A DNA stretch of 64,000 nt from contig NC_035170.2 in the NCBI RefSeq assembly GCF_001659605.2, positions 13,744,502 to 13,808,501 on the forward strand. The letters run 5' to 3'. Below the pieces are notes generated by a model, which saw only the letters and a program-made list of their open reading frames with translations, was not told the origin of the DNA and searched no databases. Below are positions 11,201-23,200 of the stretch, in pieces (the stretch's first letter is position 1; the number at the start of each line of letters is the position of its first letter). The stretch is from Manihot esculenta (taxonomy: Eukaryota > Streptophyta > Magnoliopsida > Malpighiales > Euphorbiaceae). The position numbers and the translations under genes were made by a program.

Positions 11201-14200
11201 CGAGACAAGGCAGAAAAAGCCATTATGCAGTCTACTCAGAGTCAAGAATCTTCTCCTGGTGAGTTACCTAGTCATGAATCTTCTTCTGATGAGTTACCCA
11301 CAACTCTTTCTTCTGATGAGTTACCCACAACTCTTGAATGTTTCAATGACTTAGATAAACCTATTGCACAAAGAAAAGGGGTCAGATCTTGCACTAAACA
11401 CCCTATTTCTAACTTTGTTTCTTATGAATCTTTATCTCCTTCCTATAGAGCCTTTGCTTTGTCTATTTCCTCTGTGTCTATTCCACAGGATTGGAAGAAA
11501 GCTCTTGCAGATCCTAAATGGAAGAAAGCAATGATTGAAGAGATGAAAGCATTGGCTAAAAATGAGACTTGGGAGCTTGTCACTCTCCCACCTGAGAAGA
11601 AACTCGTTGGCTGTAAATGGGTGTTCACAGTGAAACACAAAGCTGATGGCACAATTGAACGGTTTAAGGCCAGATTGGTTGCTAAAGGATTCACCCAAAC
11701 CTATGGAGTGGATTACCAAGAGATATTTGCCCCAGTTGCAAAAATGAACTCAATCAGAATTTTGTTATCTTGCGCAGCCAACTTGGACTGGGACTTGCAA
11801 CAGTTTGATGTGAAGAATGCTTTCCTCCATGGAGATTTAGAGGAAGAAGTGTTCATGGAAATTCCTCCTGGGTTCGCTGATGAGAAGACACAAGGAAAGG
11901 TGTGCAGGTTAAAAAAGGCCTTGTATGGGCTAAAACAATCTCCCAGAGCTTGGTTTGACAGGTTTAGCAGAGCCATGATGTCCTTTGGTTACCAACAAAG
12001 CAATGCTGATCACACTCTGTTTATCAAACATCATAAGGGTAAGATCACCCTTCTTATTGTGTATGTTGATGATATAGTGATGACAGGTGATGACAAAGAG
12101 GAAATGGCTCAACTAAAGAGGTTGTTGGCCCAGGAATTTGAAATTAAAGATTTGGGAAAACTGTAATATTTTCTAGGTATCGAGGTGGCTAGATCAGAAA
12201 AAGGAATTTTCATCTCCCAAAGAAAGTATATTCTGGATCTTTTGGAAGAAACTGGTATGATGGGGTGTAAACCAGCAGAATCTCCCATTGAAAGTAATCA
12301 CAAGCTGAAAGCAGGAACTGGTGAGTCCGTGGATATTGGAAGATATCAGAGATTGGTAGGAAGGTTGATTTATCTCTCACACACTCGACCGGATATAGCC
12401 TATACTGTTAGCTTAGTCAGCCAATTCATGCATGACCCTCGCGAGACTCATATGCAAGCTGTACTTCGCATCTTGAGATGCCTAAAGTCTGCGCCAGGGA
12501 AAGAGCTTCTTTACTCCAAACATGGTCACCTCCGAATTGAAACTTTTACAGATGCAGATTGGGCAGGATCTCTCGATGACAGGAGATCCACCTCTGGCTA
12601 CTGCACAGTTGTGGGAGGGAACCTTGTCACCTGGAGGAGCAAAAAACAAAGCGTTGTTGCTCGATCAAGTGCGGAAGCAGAATATAGAGCAATGGCCCAA
12701 GGAGTATGTGAATTCTTATGGTTGCAGAAGTTATTGGGAGAGTTGAGATTGTCCGAGAGAGACAAGATAACCTTGTATTGTGACAATAAAGCTGCTATAA
12801 GTATAGCACAAAATCCAGTCCAACATGACCGAACCAAGCACATTGAAATTGATCGGCACTTCATTAAAGAAAAATTAATAGACGGTGTCTTGAGCCTAGT
12901 TCATGTGACTTCTACGGGGCAACTTGCGGATGTGTTTACTAAAGGACTTAACAACAAGATCTACCATAATCTGATTTGCAAGTTGGGCATGTGTGACATC
13001 TTTGCACCAACTTGAGGGGGAGTGTTGACTTATTTACTAATCCTAGCTGATTTTAGAGATTTGATTTGATCTGATTAGATTTGCTTCCTGTTTTGGTATG
13101 ATTCTCTGTGTATAAATAGTCATGTAGACCAATTGTAAAGATCAAGAGTGAAATACAAGAATACTCAAAATTTACTCAAAATTTTTCCAAAATTCTTCAT
13201 TATCTAAATACGGTCATTTTCGTATATACGCATTCACAGATGCAGGTGCAAATTGGGTTAGTTGCAGAGATAGTTGGAGGAATTGAAACTGTTGGAGAGG
13301 GACAAACTTCTCTTGTACCGTGACAACAAAGTTGCTATCAGTATAGCTCACAATCTGGTTCAACATGACCGAACGAAACACATAGAGATTGATCGACACT
13401 TCATTAAGGAGAAGTTAATAAATGGTGTCTTGAGATTAGATCACGTGACTTTCGATCATGTGACTTTCGATGAACAGTAGCTGATATGTTTACCAAATGG
13501 CTCAGCAATAAGACCTATCATGCCTTAATTTGCAAGTTGGACATGTTTGATATATATGTACCAACTTGAGGGGAGTGTTAACCAACATAGAAGGTTCTTA
13601 ATTAGGAGGATCAGATCTTTTGGATTCTAACTAGGCATGATTATAGGGCTTGATTATAGGGATTTTATTCTCATTGTAAATATTTCTATTTTAGGTTGAT
13701 TTTTTGTCTATAAATATTCAAATCTTGTAAAGATCAATTCAATTGGAATAGAATTAAAAATTCCTCCCAAAAATTCTTCACAGATACAATTTGCCCAAAT
13801 TTAGCCCACTCTCTGACTTGAGCAGGTCTAACCTGGCCACTTAGGGATTATTTGCTGTGGAAGATTACTATTCATGGTGTTGTGGCTGTTTGGAGAAAAA
13901 TTAAGAATTTGATACGGTGGAAATAATTGCAAGTTGGCTTTTGAACATAGTTTCTTTTGGTATACATTGTTAGCTGTATGGAGTGACTTAATGGTCAGGT
14001 TGAATACAGTTCATGGGGTCTGACTGGTGAATTTTTCTCAACCTATCCAATGTCATCGGTTTGTACAGTTTAAAACTGAGGCTGTGTTAATGCTATTAAA
14101 AACTGAAGTAAGTTCAAAACATTGGTCCAGTTGTAGTTGGTCAATTTTGGCAAAGATTGATATGGGGCTCAAGGATGGTCAAATGAAATCCAAAAAGGAA

Positions 14201-17200
14201 AAAAAATCTCATCTAAAAGATAGACTAGAAGCACTCAGATCCTTCAGAAACATTTTTTTAAAAGAAAAAATGCATTGGATTTACCCTTCTTCATGTCCAG
14301 AAACTAGTGGACTATCAATTTATAATTGAAGTGCTTATACAAACATAAAAATAGTAATACCTTAAATGAACTAAAACAACTATTTGTGGTATTATCATTT
14401 TTTTATAAAATGTTTCTAATGAAAGCTGCCATAGTCCTTTCATTATCTAAAATCTTTTCCTCAAATCAACTGACATCTTCACAGAAGCAAAATTTTCCAG
14501 ATTGATATTGATTTTGTTGGTTGATGGATGTTTTCAAGCTTTCTTGAGTGCTGTACAGATGGTTTTCAAGCTCTCTTGCAGTGGCCTTGTTAAAGATGGA
14601 TTCTTTCTTCTAGGATATCTTGTGCATGGATAATTTATTTGGATATAACTTTGCTTACTCTTTTAGCAAATTAATTGGCTTGAAATCAACTTGTGGATTG
14701 TGTCAGGTTCGACAACTTTTGGCCGTTGATGGGAGGCCACACTTGAATTTTGAGATATCACCAACTGCAAGTTCACAGAATTATACTCGCTCCTACTACA
14801 TGAATGGAAGGGATTATATTATAAGTGGGAGTTGTGATGAACATGTGGTCCGTGTCTGCTGTGCTCAAACTGGAAGGCGTCTCAAAGACATATCTTTGGA
14901 GGTATAATGATCTTCTCATTAAATATCTCATTAAATTGCTTTGTGTGATGTAGAACTAAGCAACGAGAAGTTAGAGACACATAAGAAAGGACTAGCTGGT
15001 TTTCTCTTTGCTTAGTTCTACATCACAATAGTCCTTTTTCAAGAATTACAGACATTCCCATTTCTAAAGCAAATCAAGGCCTATTGGCATAAAAAAATAA
15101 TAATCAAAATAAACAAAACTTTTGCATGGTCTGGCAGTTTAATCTAATTCTTTAACTGTCAGTAATCGACTAGAATTTCGAACTTGGTGCAATTTATTTT
15201 TATCCAAAATTGAAATTAGGGGAACTGTGCCTCATCCACACGGCATGACATAGTTGATTTTTTTTTTATTCTTAAGAAGTGAGTTGCACATCACATTGGA
15301 AATTTTAAAAAAAAAAAATTTAACTTTTTGGTTAACTATTTAACCAAGGTAATTTTGTATCTTCACAATCAAAATTCCTAAATTAAAATTTAGTCCTTAA
15401 TGTCTAATGAAACCTAATGTTTAGTCACTGAATCTTTAAATTCACCTGTTGAATCCTTGCATTTTAATAAAACAGTGCATGATGTGTCCATATTCAAACA
15501 CACATTAATGCAATTAACACAAAAAATGAGAATTTATTAGTAGTATTTTGTGAAAGTATAGTTTCCCTATTACCTACTAGTTAATTTTGTAAAATTAACT
15601 ATCGATTTTAAAAAATTTTAACATATAATTTCAAATTTTTAATTTTTCATCATGAGGGAATATATATATGTATATAGCAAGGATTAAGTAGGTAGATTTT
15701 AAAGATACGAGAACTAAAATGTAGTTTCACTGAACTTTAGGGATTAAATTATACTTTATCCATTTTTTATCTGAGAGATTTTGATTGTAAATATACAAAC
15801 TCAGCCTTTGGTTAATCGGTTAAACCAAAGTGTTTTCTTTTTTTTTTTTTTTTCCTTTTGCAAATGTGGCATGTTAGACCGACTTCTTGGAAATAAAAAA
15901 GCACATATCATGCTATGTGGGATGGGGCACACTTCCTCAAATTCAAATTTCAGTCTTATATAAAATTGCATTCAATTTTGAAATTAAGGACGATTTTATC
16001 AAGATTTAAAGAATTGGATTAAATTGCAAAATATACAAAAGTTTGGCTATTTTGGCCTGTAGGCTGCAAATCAAACATGATATCAACACATTCAAAAACA
16101 ATAAAAATGCGGAAGATCATATAAGATCAAAATGCATATCATATGAAAGACTGCATACTGTGTGACCATTCTGACGAAATTGAGACCAACTGCTTCTGCA
16201 TCAAAGGTTCTATATTATGAAACAGAGAAGTTGAGAAAGAAATGTGTTTTCCAAAATATAGGAATATATGCCATACAATAAAAGAGGCTTATAGCGTGAA
16301 ACTTTTGTTGTGATTTTTAATTTCCAAATATACCCTTAATTTAAGAGTTAATTACATGAGTTGACAATTTGTGATGTCATTTTTGCCCTTGAACAATCAA
16401 TTTCTTGTGTTTTTTTCCCTCCCTTCCCACATATGCCTTTATTTAGTAATTTTTAACTATAAATTTTGAAATTTTAATTGTGTCAAGAGAATAAAGTAAA
16501 TAATGCTTTCTTGAACTCAAATTCATTTCTGTGTCAACTTTGATAATAAGAATAAGGAGTAGCCGTGTTGTTTGATGAGTTGTCTTCTTTCAACTTTTTG
16601 CGATGGTATTTTCCGCTTTTATCTTTACAAACGCTATTTATATAATTTAAGTACTGCATTAAATTGTGTTGCACCGTAGATTGAACATAATGAGACACCG
16701 TTGTATATAATATGAAAATATATTTTTTATTGAGAAGCTTTTATGAAATTTTGTGAATTTAAGTATGCCTCTAAGATATAAAAAGGAATTCTATTGACCA
16801 ACATAGAAGTTCCTAATTAAGAGGATTTAAATCTTAGGGATCCTAATTAGACTTGTTTTAAGGGATTTTATTCTTATTGTAAATATTTCTAATTTATGTT
16901 GATTCTTTGTGTATAAATACTCAAACCTTGTAAAGATTAATTCAATTGGAATAGAATAAAAAATTTCTCCCAAAATTTTTCTGATACATGGTATCGGAAT
17001 TTTTTTCTTAATTTTAGGGTTTAAATTCAATTTTTCTCTTAGGGTCTCTAAAACCCTAGATCTACCTTTTTGGTACTACCCTATCTAGGAATCTTTTTTC
17101 ATCTCACCGCTGCTACTAGCAGGGTCACCAGACCGTCGTCGGCCAGCCGTCCAGCTCCGACGCAGGAAAGTCATGCGCGTGAGGCTCACACGCTCTCGAA

Positions 17201-20200
17201 AAGATTCTGCGTCTTTCCCATGCGTTGGCGCATGTCGTGTTTTCCAATGGTCTTTTTTGACGGCGATCTTTTTCGGCAGACTCACTTTCAAGTCGTGCCT
17301 CTAACCTGTGTGGATCCATGACTTGATTCACTTTTTTCTGGCATGGGGTACATTTTCCGGTGGTTTTTCTAGCAGTGATCCTTTCCGACAGATTTGCCTT
17401 TAAGTCGTGCTTCTAATCTGTTGGACCCATGCCTTTTTCACCAGCGAACAGTAATTATTTCTTCAATAACAATAATTTTTCACTGATTTTTACAGAAAAA
17501 CTTTTTCTTGAAAAGGCAGTGACTTATATGGGTAATGTAAGGACTTCTGATAATGTTTTTGTTTCGTCTCTTAATTTTGCTCTATGGATTATTGATTCTG
17601 ATGCAAATAGACATATGACGGACTCTTCTGAAGGCTTCTTTAATTATCTTCCATGTCTACAAAAAGATAATGTCAGAATCGCAGATGGTTCTTTCACTCC
17701 TATATCTGGAACTAATTCTATTGTTTGTACTCCAAATCATGGTTTTAAATAGCGGTCGTGGTCGCGGGCAACAGAAACAGGCCTGTAACGACCGTAACAT
17801 AATGGTAACGACCTGGCGCTACGCAAATTTTTTAAAAAAAATTTGCAAAGTTCATAAATAAAATGATATTGATTAGATGTAATTTAGAACAATGTATACA
17901 AATGCATAATAAATATAAATATATAAAATATAGATTATTTAACTTAAGTTAAACATCATATAGTCTAAAATAAGAAAAATCAACATAATCTTTATAAATC
18001 GAGTAAACTAATAGCTTAAAGTACAATTTTAACTCAAATTAACACTTTAATCCACAAAAACTTAAAAAAAAAGGAAAAAAAAAACAATTAAAAACTAAAA
18101 TAGATAAAATTTAACTAACTTTTTAGAAGAAATAAACTTGAAAATAGAGTAGTTTATAATGGATCTAAGTTTATACGAGAAATATGCAGGGAAGGTTGAA
18201 ATTTGAAAGAGAAAAGGAAGAGAAAACTTAAAAGTATAGTCTTTGAAACTACTGAAAAGTGTAGAAACTAACAAAAATGAGAATAGGGAGCAGAAGATAA
18301 AGGATATAAAAGAATTTTAATTATTAGTAATGGTCGTTACCGTTATATAACGGTCGGTAACGGCCGTTACCGTTACGGCTGTTACGCCTGCAAATCAAGA
18401 GGGGCCGTTGTATAACAGATAACGGGTAACGGCCCCTCCAAAACCCGTTACATAATGGCCATTTTTTAAAACCATGCTCCAAATATCAAGCTATCCTCTG
18501 TTTTTTATGTTCTTTGTTTTCCTATTAATTTTTACCTGTTAGTGCTCTCACCAAAGCACTTGACTGTAAAATTGAATTTTTTCCTTACCATTGTCCTATT
18601 CAAGATCTTCAAACTGGAAAGAGAATTGGCAATAGTAGATTGCATGATGGCTTATATATTTTAGAAGAGAATCAGAGTTTGAATTCATCTCGGACTCTTT
18701 TTGGAAGAAATCAGGATGTCAACTAGGAAATCATACAGTGGTATCGACGGTTAGGACACCCATCCTTCTTTGTTTTAGAGAAATTTTATCCTGATTTATT
18801 TTTCAAAGCTCAATGTGGTTCTTTTAGTTTGTAATGCTTGTGAGTATGCTAAGTATATAAGAATCTCTTATCCCTCCAGTAACAATAGGAGTACGATCCC
18901 TTTTGTGACCGTCCATTCTGACATTTGGGGACTTACTCAGGTGGTCTCACTATCTGGTAATCGTTGGTTTGTTACTTTTATGTATAGTTGCACTCGCATG
19001 ACTTGGGTTTATTTGATAAAGGCAAAGAGTGACATGGTTTCTTGCTTTCAGTCTTTTCACAAGATGATTTGTACTCAATTTGATGCTAAGATAAAAATTT
19101 TGAGAACTGATAATGGTACAGAGTTTATTGATGGTTGTTTTTCTGCTTATCTAGAGTCTAATGGTAGACTGCATGGTGGCTTATATATGTTGGAAGGGAA
19201 TCTGAGTTTGAATTCACCTCGGACTCTTTTTAGAAGAAATTAGGATGTCAAGCAGAAAATCATATAGTGGTATCGACAGTTAGGACACCCATCCTTCTTT
19301 GTTTTAGAGAAATTTTATCCTAATTTATTTTTCAAGGCTCAATGTGGTTCTTTAGTTTGTGATGCTTGTGAGTATGCTAAGCATACAAGAACCTTTATCC
19401 CTCTAGTAACAATAGGAGTACGATCCCTTTTGTGACCATCCATTATGACGTTTGGAGACTTATACGGTCTCACTATTTGGTAATCATTGATTTATTACTT
19501 TTATTAATTATTGCACTCGCATGACTTGGGTTTATTTGATAAAGGTAAAGAGTGATGTGGTTTTTTACAAGATGATTTATACTCAATTTGATGCTAAGAT
19601 AAAAGTTTTGAGAACTGATAATGTACAGAGCACATAGATGGCCGTTGTCTGCTCATCTAGAGTCTAATGGTAGACTGCACGATAGCTTATATATGTTAAA
19701 AGGAAATCTGAGTTTGAATTTACCTTGGACTCTTTTTGGAAGAAATCAAGATGTCAACCAGGAAATCATACAGTGGCATCGACAGTTAGGATATCCATCC
19801 TTTTTTGTTTTAGAGAAACTTTATCCTGATTTATTTTTCAAGGCGCAATATGGTTCTTTAGTTTGTGATGCTTGTGAGTATGCTAAGCATACAAGAACCT
19901 CTTATCCCTCCAGTAACAATAGGCCCTTCAGTAACAATAGGAGTACGATATCTTTGTGACCATCTATTCTGACGTTTGGGGACCTACTCAAATGGTCTCA
20001 TTATCTGGTAATCATTGGTTTGTTACTTTTATTGATTATTGCACTCGTATGACTTGGGTTTATTTGATAAAGGCAAAGAGTGATGTGGTTTCTTACTTTC
20101 AATCTTTTTACAAGATGATTTGTACTCAATTTGATGTTAAGATAAAAGTTTTGAGAACTGATAATGGTACAGAGTACATGGATGACCGTTTTTCTACTTA

Positions 20201-23200
20201 TCTGGAATCTAATGGGATACTGCATCAAACTAGTTCTCCTTATACTAGTGCCCAAAATGGTGTTGCTGAAAGAAAAAATAGATACCTATTGGAAGTAGCC
20301 CGATCTTTCTTTTTCACCATGAACCTTACAAAAAAAGCTTATATTGTTTCACCAAAGGTATTTGGATGCATGTGTTTCATACTAGGACAGGTGGAAAGCT
20401 CGATCTGAGTGCTATTAAATGTGTGTTTGTTGGGTACTCTCTCACACATAAGGGTTACAAGTGTTACCAACCTCCATCTAGAAAATATTTTCTCAGTATG
20501 AATGTTACATTTAGAGAGACTGAACCTTACTTCCTTCAGTATTACCCCAGCACCTCTTCAGGGGGAAGACAATGAGAGAGAAAAGATGATTCCTAGTCCT
20601 ATAACTTTAGAACGTTTTACTCTAGAGGAGAGTACTATACAGAGGGAGACTATTAGTCATTAAAGACTATTATACAGGGGGAGACTATTAGTGACCAAAT
20701 TGGGCGTTTGGATAAACTAGATTTAAGGAGATACTCAAGAAGAGACAAAATAGAAGCAGAAAAAGTCATTGTGCAGTCTACTCAGTGTCATAAATCTTTC
20801 TCTTCTCTATCTGGTGAGTCATCCCTAAATCTTGAGCCTTTTGATGATCTAAATAAATAAATTGCTCAAAGAAAAAGAGTTAGATCTTGGACGAAGCACT
20901 CTATTTCTAACTTTCTCTTTTATGATTCGTTGTCTCCATCCTATTGAGCGTTTGTCTTATCTATTTACTCTGTGTCTATTGCACAGGATTGAAAGGAAGT
21001 TCTTGCAGATCATAAATGGAAGGGAGCAATGATTGAAGAGATGAATGTACTGGCCAAAAATGAGATTTGGAAGCTTGTGACTCTCCCACCTGAGAAGAAA
21101 TTTGTTGGCTGCAATTGGTGTTCACTGTGAAATACGAAGTAGATGCATCAATTGAAAGATTCAATCCTAGACTAGTGGTCAAGGGACACACTCATACCTA
21201 TGTAGTGCATTACCAGGAGACATTTGCCCCTATTGCTAAAGTGAACTCAATCAGAGTATAGCTATCTTGTGCTGTCTACTTTGATTGGGATCTACAACAA
21301 TTTGATGTGAAAATGCATTCCTCAATTGAGATTTGGAGGAGGAAGTGTATATGGAAATCCCTCCTAGATTTACTGATGAAAAAACACAAGGAAAGGTGTG
21401 TAGGCTAAAGAAGGCTTTGTATGGGTTGAAGCAGTCACCTAGATTTTGGTTTGATCGATTCAGTAGAGCTATGATTTCCTTTGGCTATCAACAGAGCAAT
21501 ACTGATCATACCCTATTTATCAAACATTACAAGGATAAAATTACTCTTCTTATAGTTTATATTAATGACATAGTAATGACAGAGGATGACAATAAAGAGA
21601 TGACTCGGCTGAAAAAGTTTTTAGCTTAGGAGTTCAAAATTAAAAATCTAGAAAAACTGCAATATTTCTTGAGAATCGAGGTTGCCAGGTTAAAGAAGGA
21701 AATTTTTATTTTTCAGAAAAAATATATTATGGATCTTTTAGAAGAAGCTGGTATGTTAGGTTGCAAACCAGTAGAAACTCCCATTGAGAGCAATCACAAG
21801 CTATAAGCAGGGATTGGTGAATCAGTGGATATCTATCAAGGATTGATAGGCAGATTGATTTATCTTTCGCATACTTGACCAGACATAGCATATGCAGTCA
21901 GCTTAGTCAGTCAATTTATGCATGATTCTCGCGAGTCTCGCATGTAAGCTGTTTTTCGCATTTTGCGATACTTGAAGTCTGCTTCTGGAAAATGTCTCCT
22001 ATTCTCTAAACACGATCATCTTTGTATACATTCATTCACAAATGCAGATTGAGCTAGATCCCTAGACGATAGAAGGTCGACTAGTGGTTATTGCACACTT
22101 GTGGAAGGAAACCTTGTCACTTAGAGAAGCAAAAAACAAAGTGTTGTTGTTCGATCAAGTGCTGAGGCAGAATATAGAGTGATAGCATAAGGTATTTGTG
22201 AACTCTTATGGTTGCAGAGATTGTTTTAGGAATTGAAATTATTGGAGAGGGAGAAACTCCTCTTGTACTGGTTGTCATCAGTATAACTTACAATTCGATT
22301 CAACATGACCGAACGAAGCATATAGAGATTGATCGACATTTCATTAAAGAGAAGTTATTAAATAGTGTCTGGAGGCTAGATCACGTGACTTTCGATGAAC
22401 AACTAGCTGATGTGTTTACTAAAGGGATCAGCAACAAGATCTATCATATCTTGGTCATGTGTGATATCTATGCATCAACTTGAAGGGAAGTAACATAGAA
22501 AGTTCCTAATTAGGAGAATTCAAATTTTTGGGATCTTAATTAGGCTTGTTTTAAGGGATTTTATTCTTATTGTAAATATTTCTAATTTAGGTTGATTCTT
22601 TATATATAAATACTGAAACTTTGTAAAAATCAGTTCAATTGGAATAGAATAAAAATTCTCTCCTAAAATTCTTCAAATTCAATGGCTACCCCACCCGAAT
22701 AATTAAACATTCTATAATTATGTATAGTATCTATTTTTCAAATTATGTGTTAAATCATTTATTGGTACAGTGAAGTAAAAAAATTTAAAATGATATAATT
22801 ATGAAAAATTTAAAATAGGTTTTCAATAATAAGTAACAGTTAAGTTGGTACCTTGTTGGAGTTGGCTTTATATTATTTCATGGTTTCTTGGTCTTTGTCC
22901 TGGATGACAGTTTTATGTTTTCATACTTTTATGATCCTCCCAGATTATAGTTTTATGTTATCATATTTTATGTTCTGAAGTGATCAAACTATAAGAGTTT
23001 ATTCAAAAGGATCAAGGTTAGAGGAAAAAGAGTTGTTCAATTGAATTTTAACCATAAATGTCCTTTCATTAACCAGTATTGATCTTATGCCAAAGTGGGT
23101 TTGGGTTACATTTTAAAACTAACATGATTAGCTTTTCGTTCTCATGTATGTTTTCATATTATATGTTTCTCATGAAGGGACGAGGCTCCGGGACTTCAAT

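Larger units (their letters stand above)
8148..13199 (+). mobile_element. Ty1/copia element B, nearly intact, nested in element A
   Basis: LTRs 8148-8347 and 13023-13199, both TGTTGACTTATT to TTCTTCA. The primer site TGGTATCAGAGCC follows at 8348 and a purine tract TTGAGGGGGAG lies at 13012-13022. Target duplication is TTCTC / TTATC (8143-8147, 13200-13204), one mismatch. Removing B restores element A's RT-RNase H sequence across the junction. At 5.05 kb it is a normal size for an autonomous Ale/RE1-like copia. The 3' LTR lacks about 35 bp present in the 5' LTR. Confidence 0.93.
5412..13571 (+). pseudogene. element A pol remnants (protease to RNase H)
   Basis: Broken copia pol in several frames: protease [11 protein letters not shown] (about 5485-5520), the pre-integrase zinc region with [11 protein letters not shown] (about 5980-6015), and the integrase core with [10 protein letters not shown] (about 6260). 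Reverse transcriptase shows the [12 protein letters not shown] block (about 7245) and [11 protein letters not shown] (about 7695), then NHKL to [15 protein letters not shown] (about 7930-8070). RNase H resumes after element B at 13200 and ends with [13 protein letters not shown] (about 13380). RNase H also has an internal deletion around 13258, joining the DAGANW block to a later GCAGAG block. Stops such as TAG at 5877 and TGA at 7201 disable it. No gag is present between leader and protease, as in element C. Confidence 0.85.
4680..13780 (+). mobile_element. Ty1/copia element A, gag-less, hosting element B
   Basis: 5' LTR 4680-4871 (TATTGACC, a decayed TGTTGACC) and 3' LTR 13576-13780 (TGTTAACC to TTCTTCA). 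The 5-bp duplication CAGAT is exact at 4675-4679 and 13781-13785. A tRNA-Met-type primer site TGGTATCAGA follows the 5' LTR at 4872. Excluding element B the element is about 4.0 kb. The interior goes from a GC-rich leader straight to protease, with no gag. It lies in sense orientation in a WD40-gene intron. Confidence 0.9.
17510..22480 (+). pseudogene. element C pol remnants
   Basis: Decayed copia pol. Protease reads [11 protein letters not shown] (about 17585), with the DSG glycine changed to D. The MITE interrupts just after, and then come three copies of the pre-integrase/integrase segment. The integrase core ends with [12 protein letters not shown] (about 20250). RT has the [13 protein letters not shown] block (about 21395) and [11 protein letters not shown] (about 21555, YVDD to YIND). 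RNase H remnants run to about 22480 with [13 protein letters not shown] and [11 protein letters not shown]. Many stops and indels. No gag between leader (17100-17450) and protease. Confidence 0.85.
16792..22675 (+). mobile_element. Ty1/copia element C, gag-less, same family as A
   Basis: 5' LTR 16792-16988 and 3' LTR 22491-22675, related to element A's LTRs. The target duplication AATTC is exact at 16787-16791 and 22676-22680. The 3' LTR has lost its first eight or so bases. The interior repeats the gag-less layout of A. It contains a MITE (17738-18476) and a threefold tandem repeat (18631-20210). Without these additions it is about 4.1 kb, the size of A without B. Confidence 0.9.
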
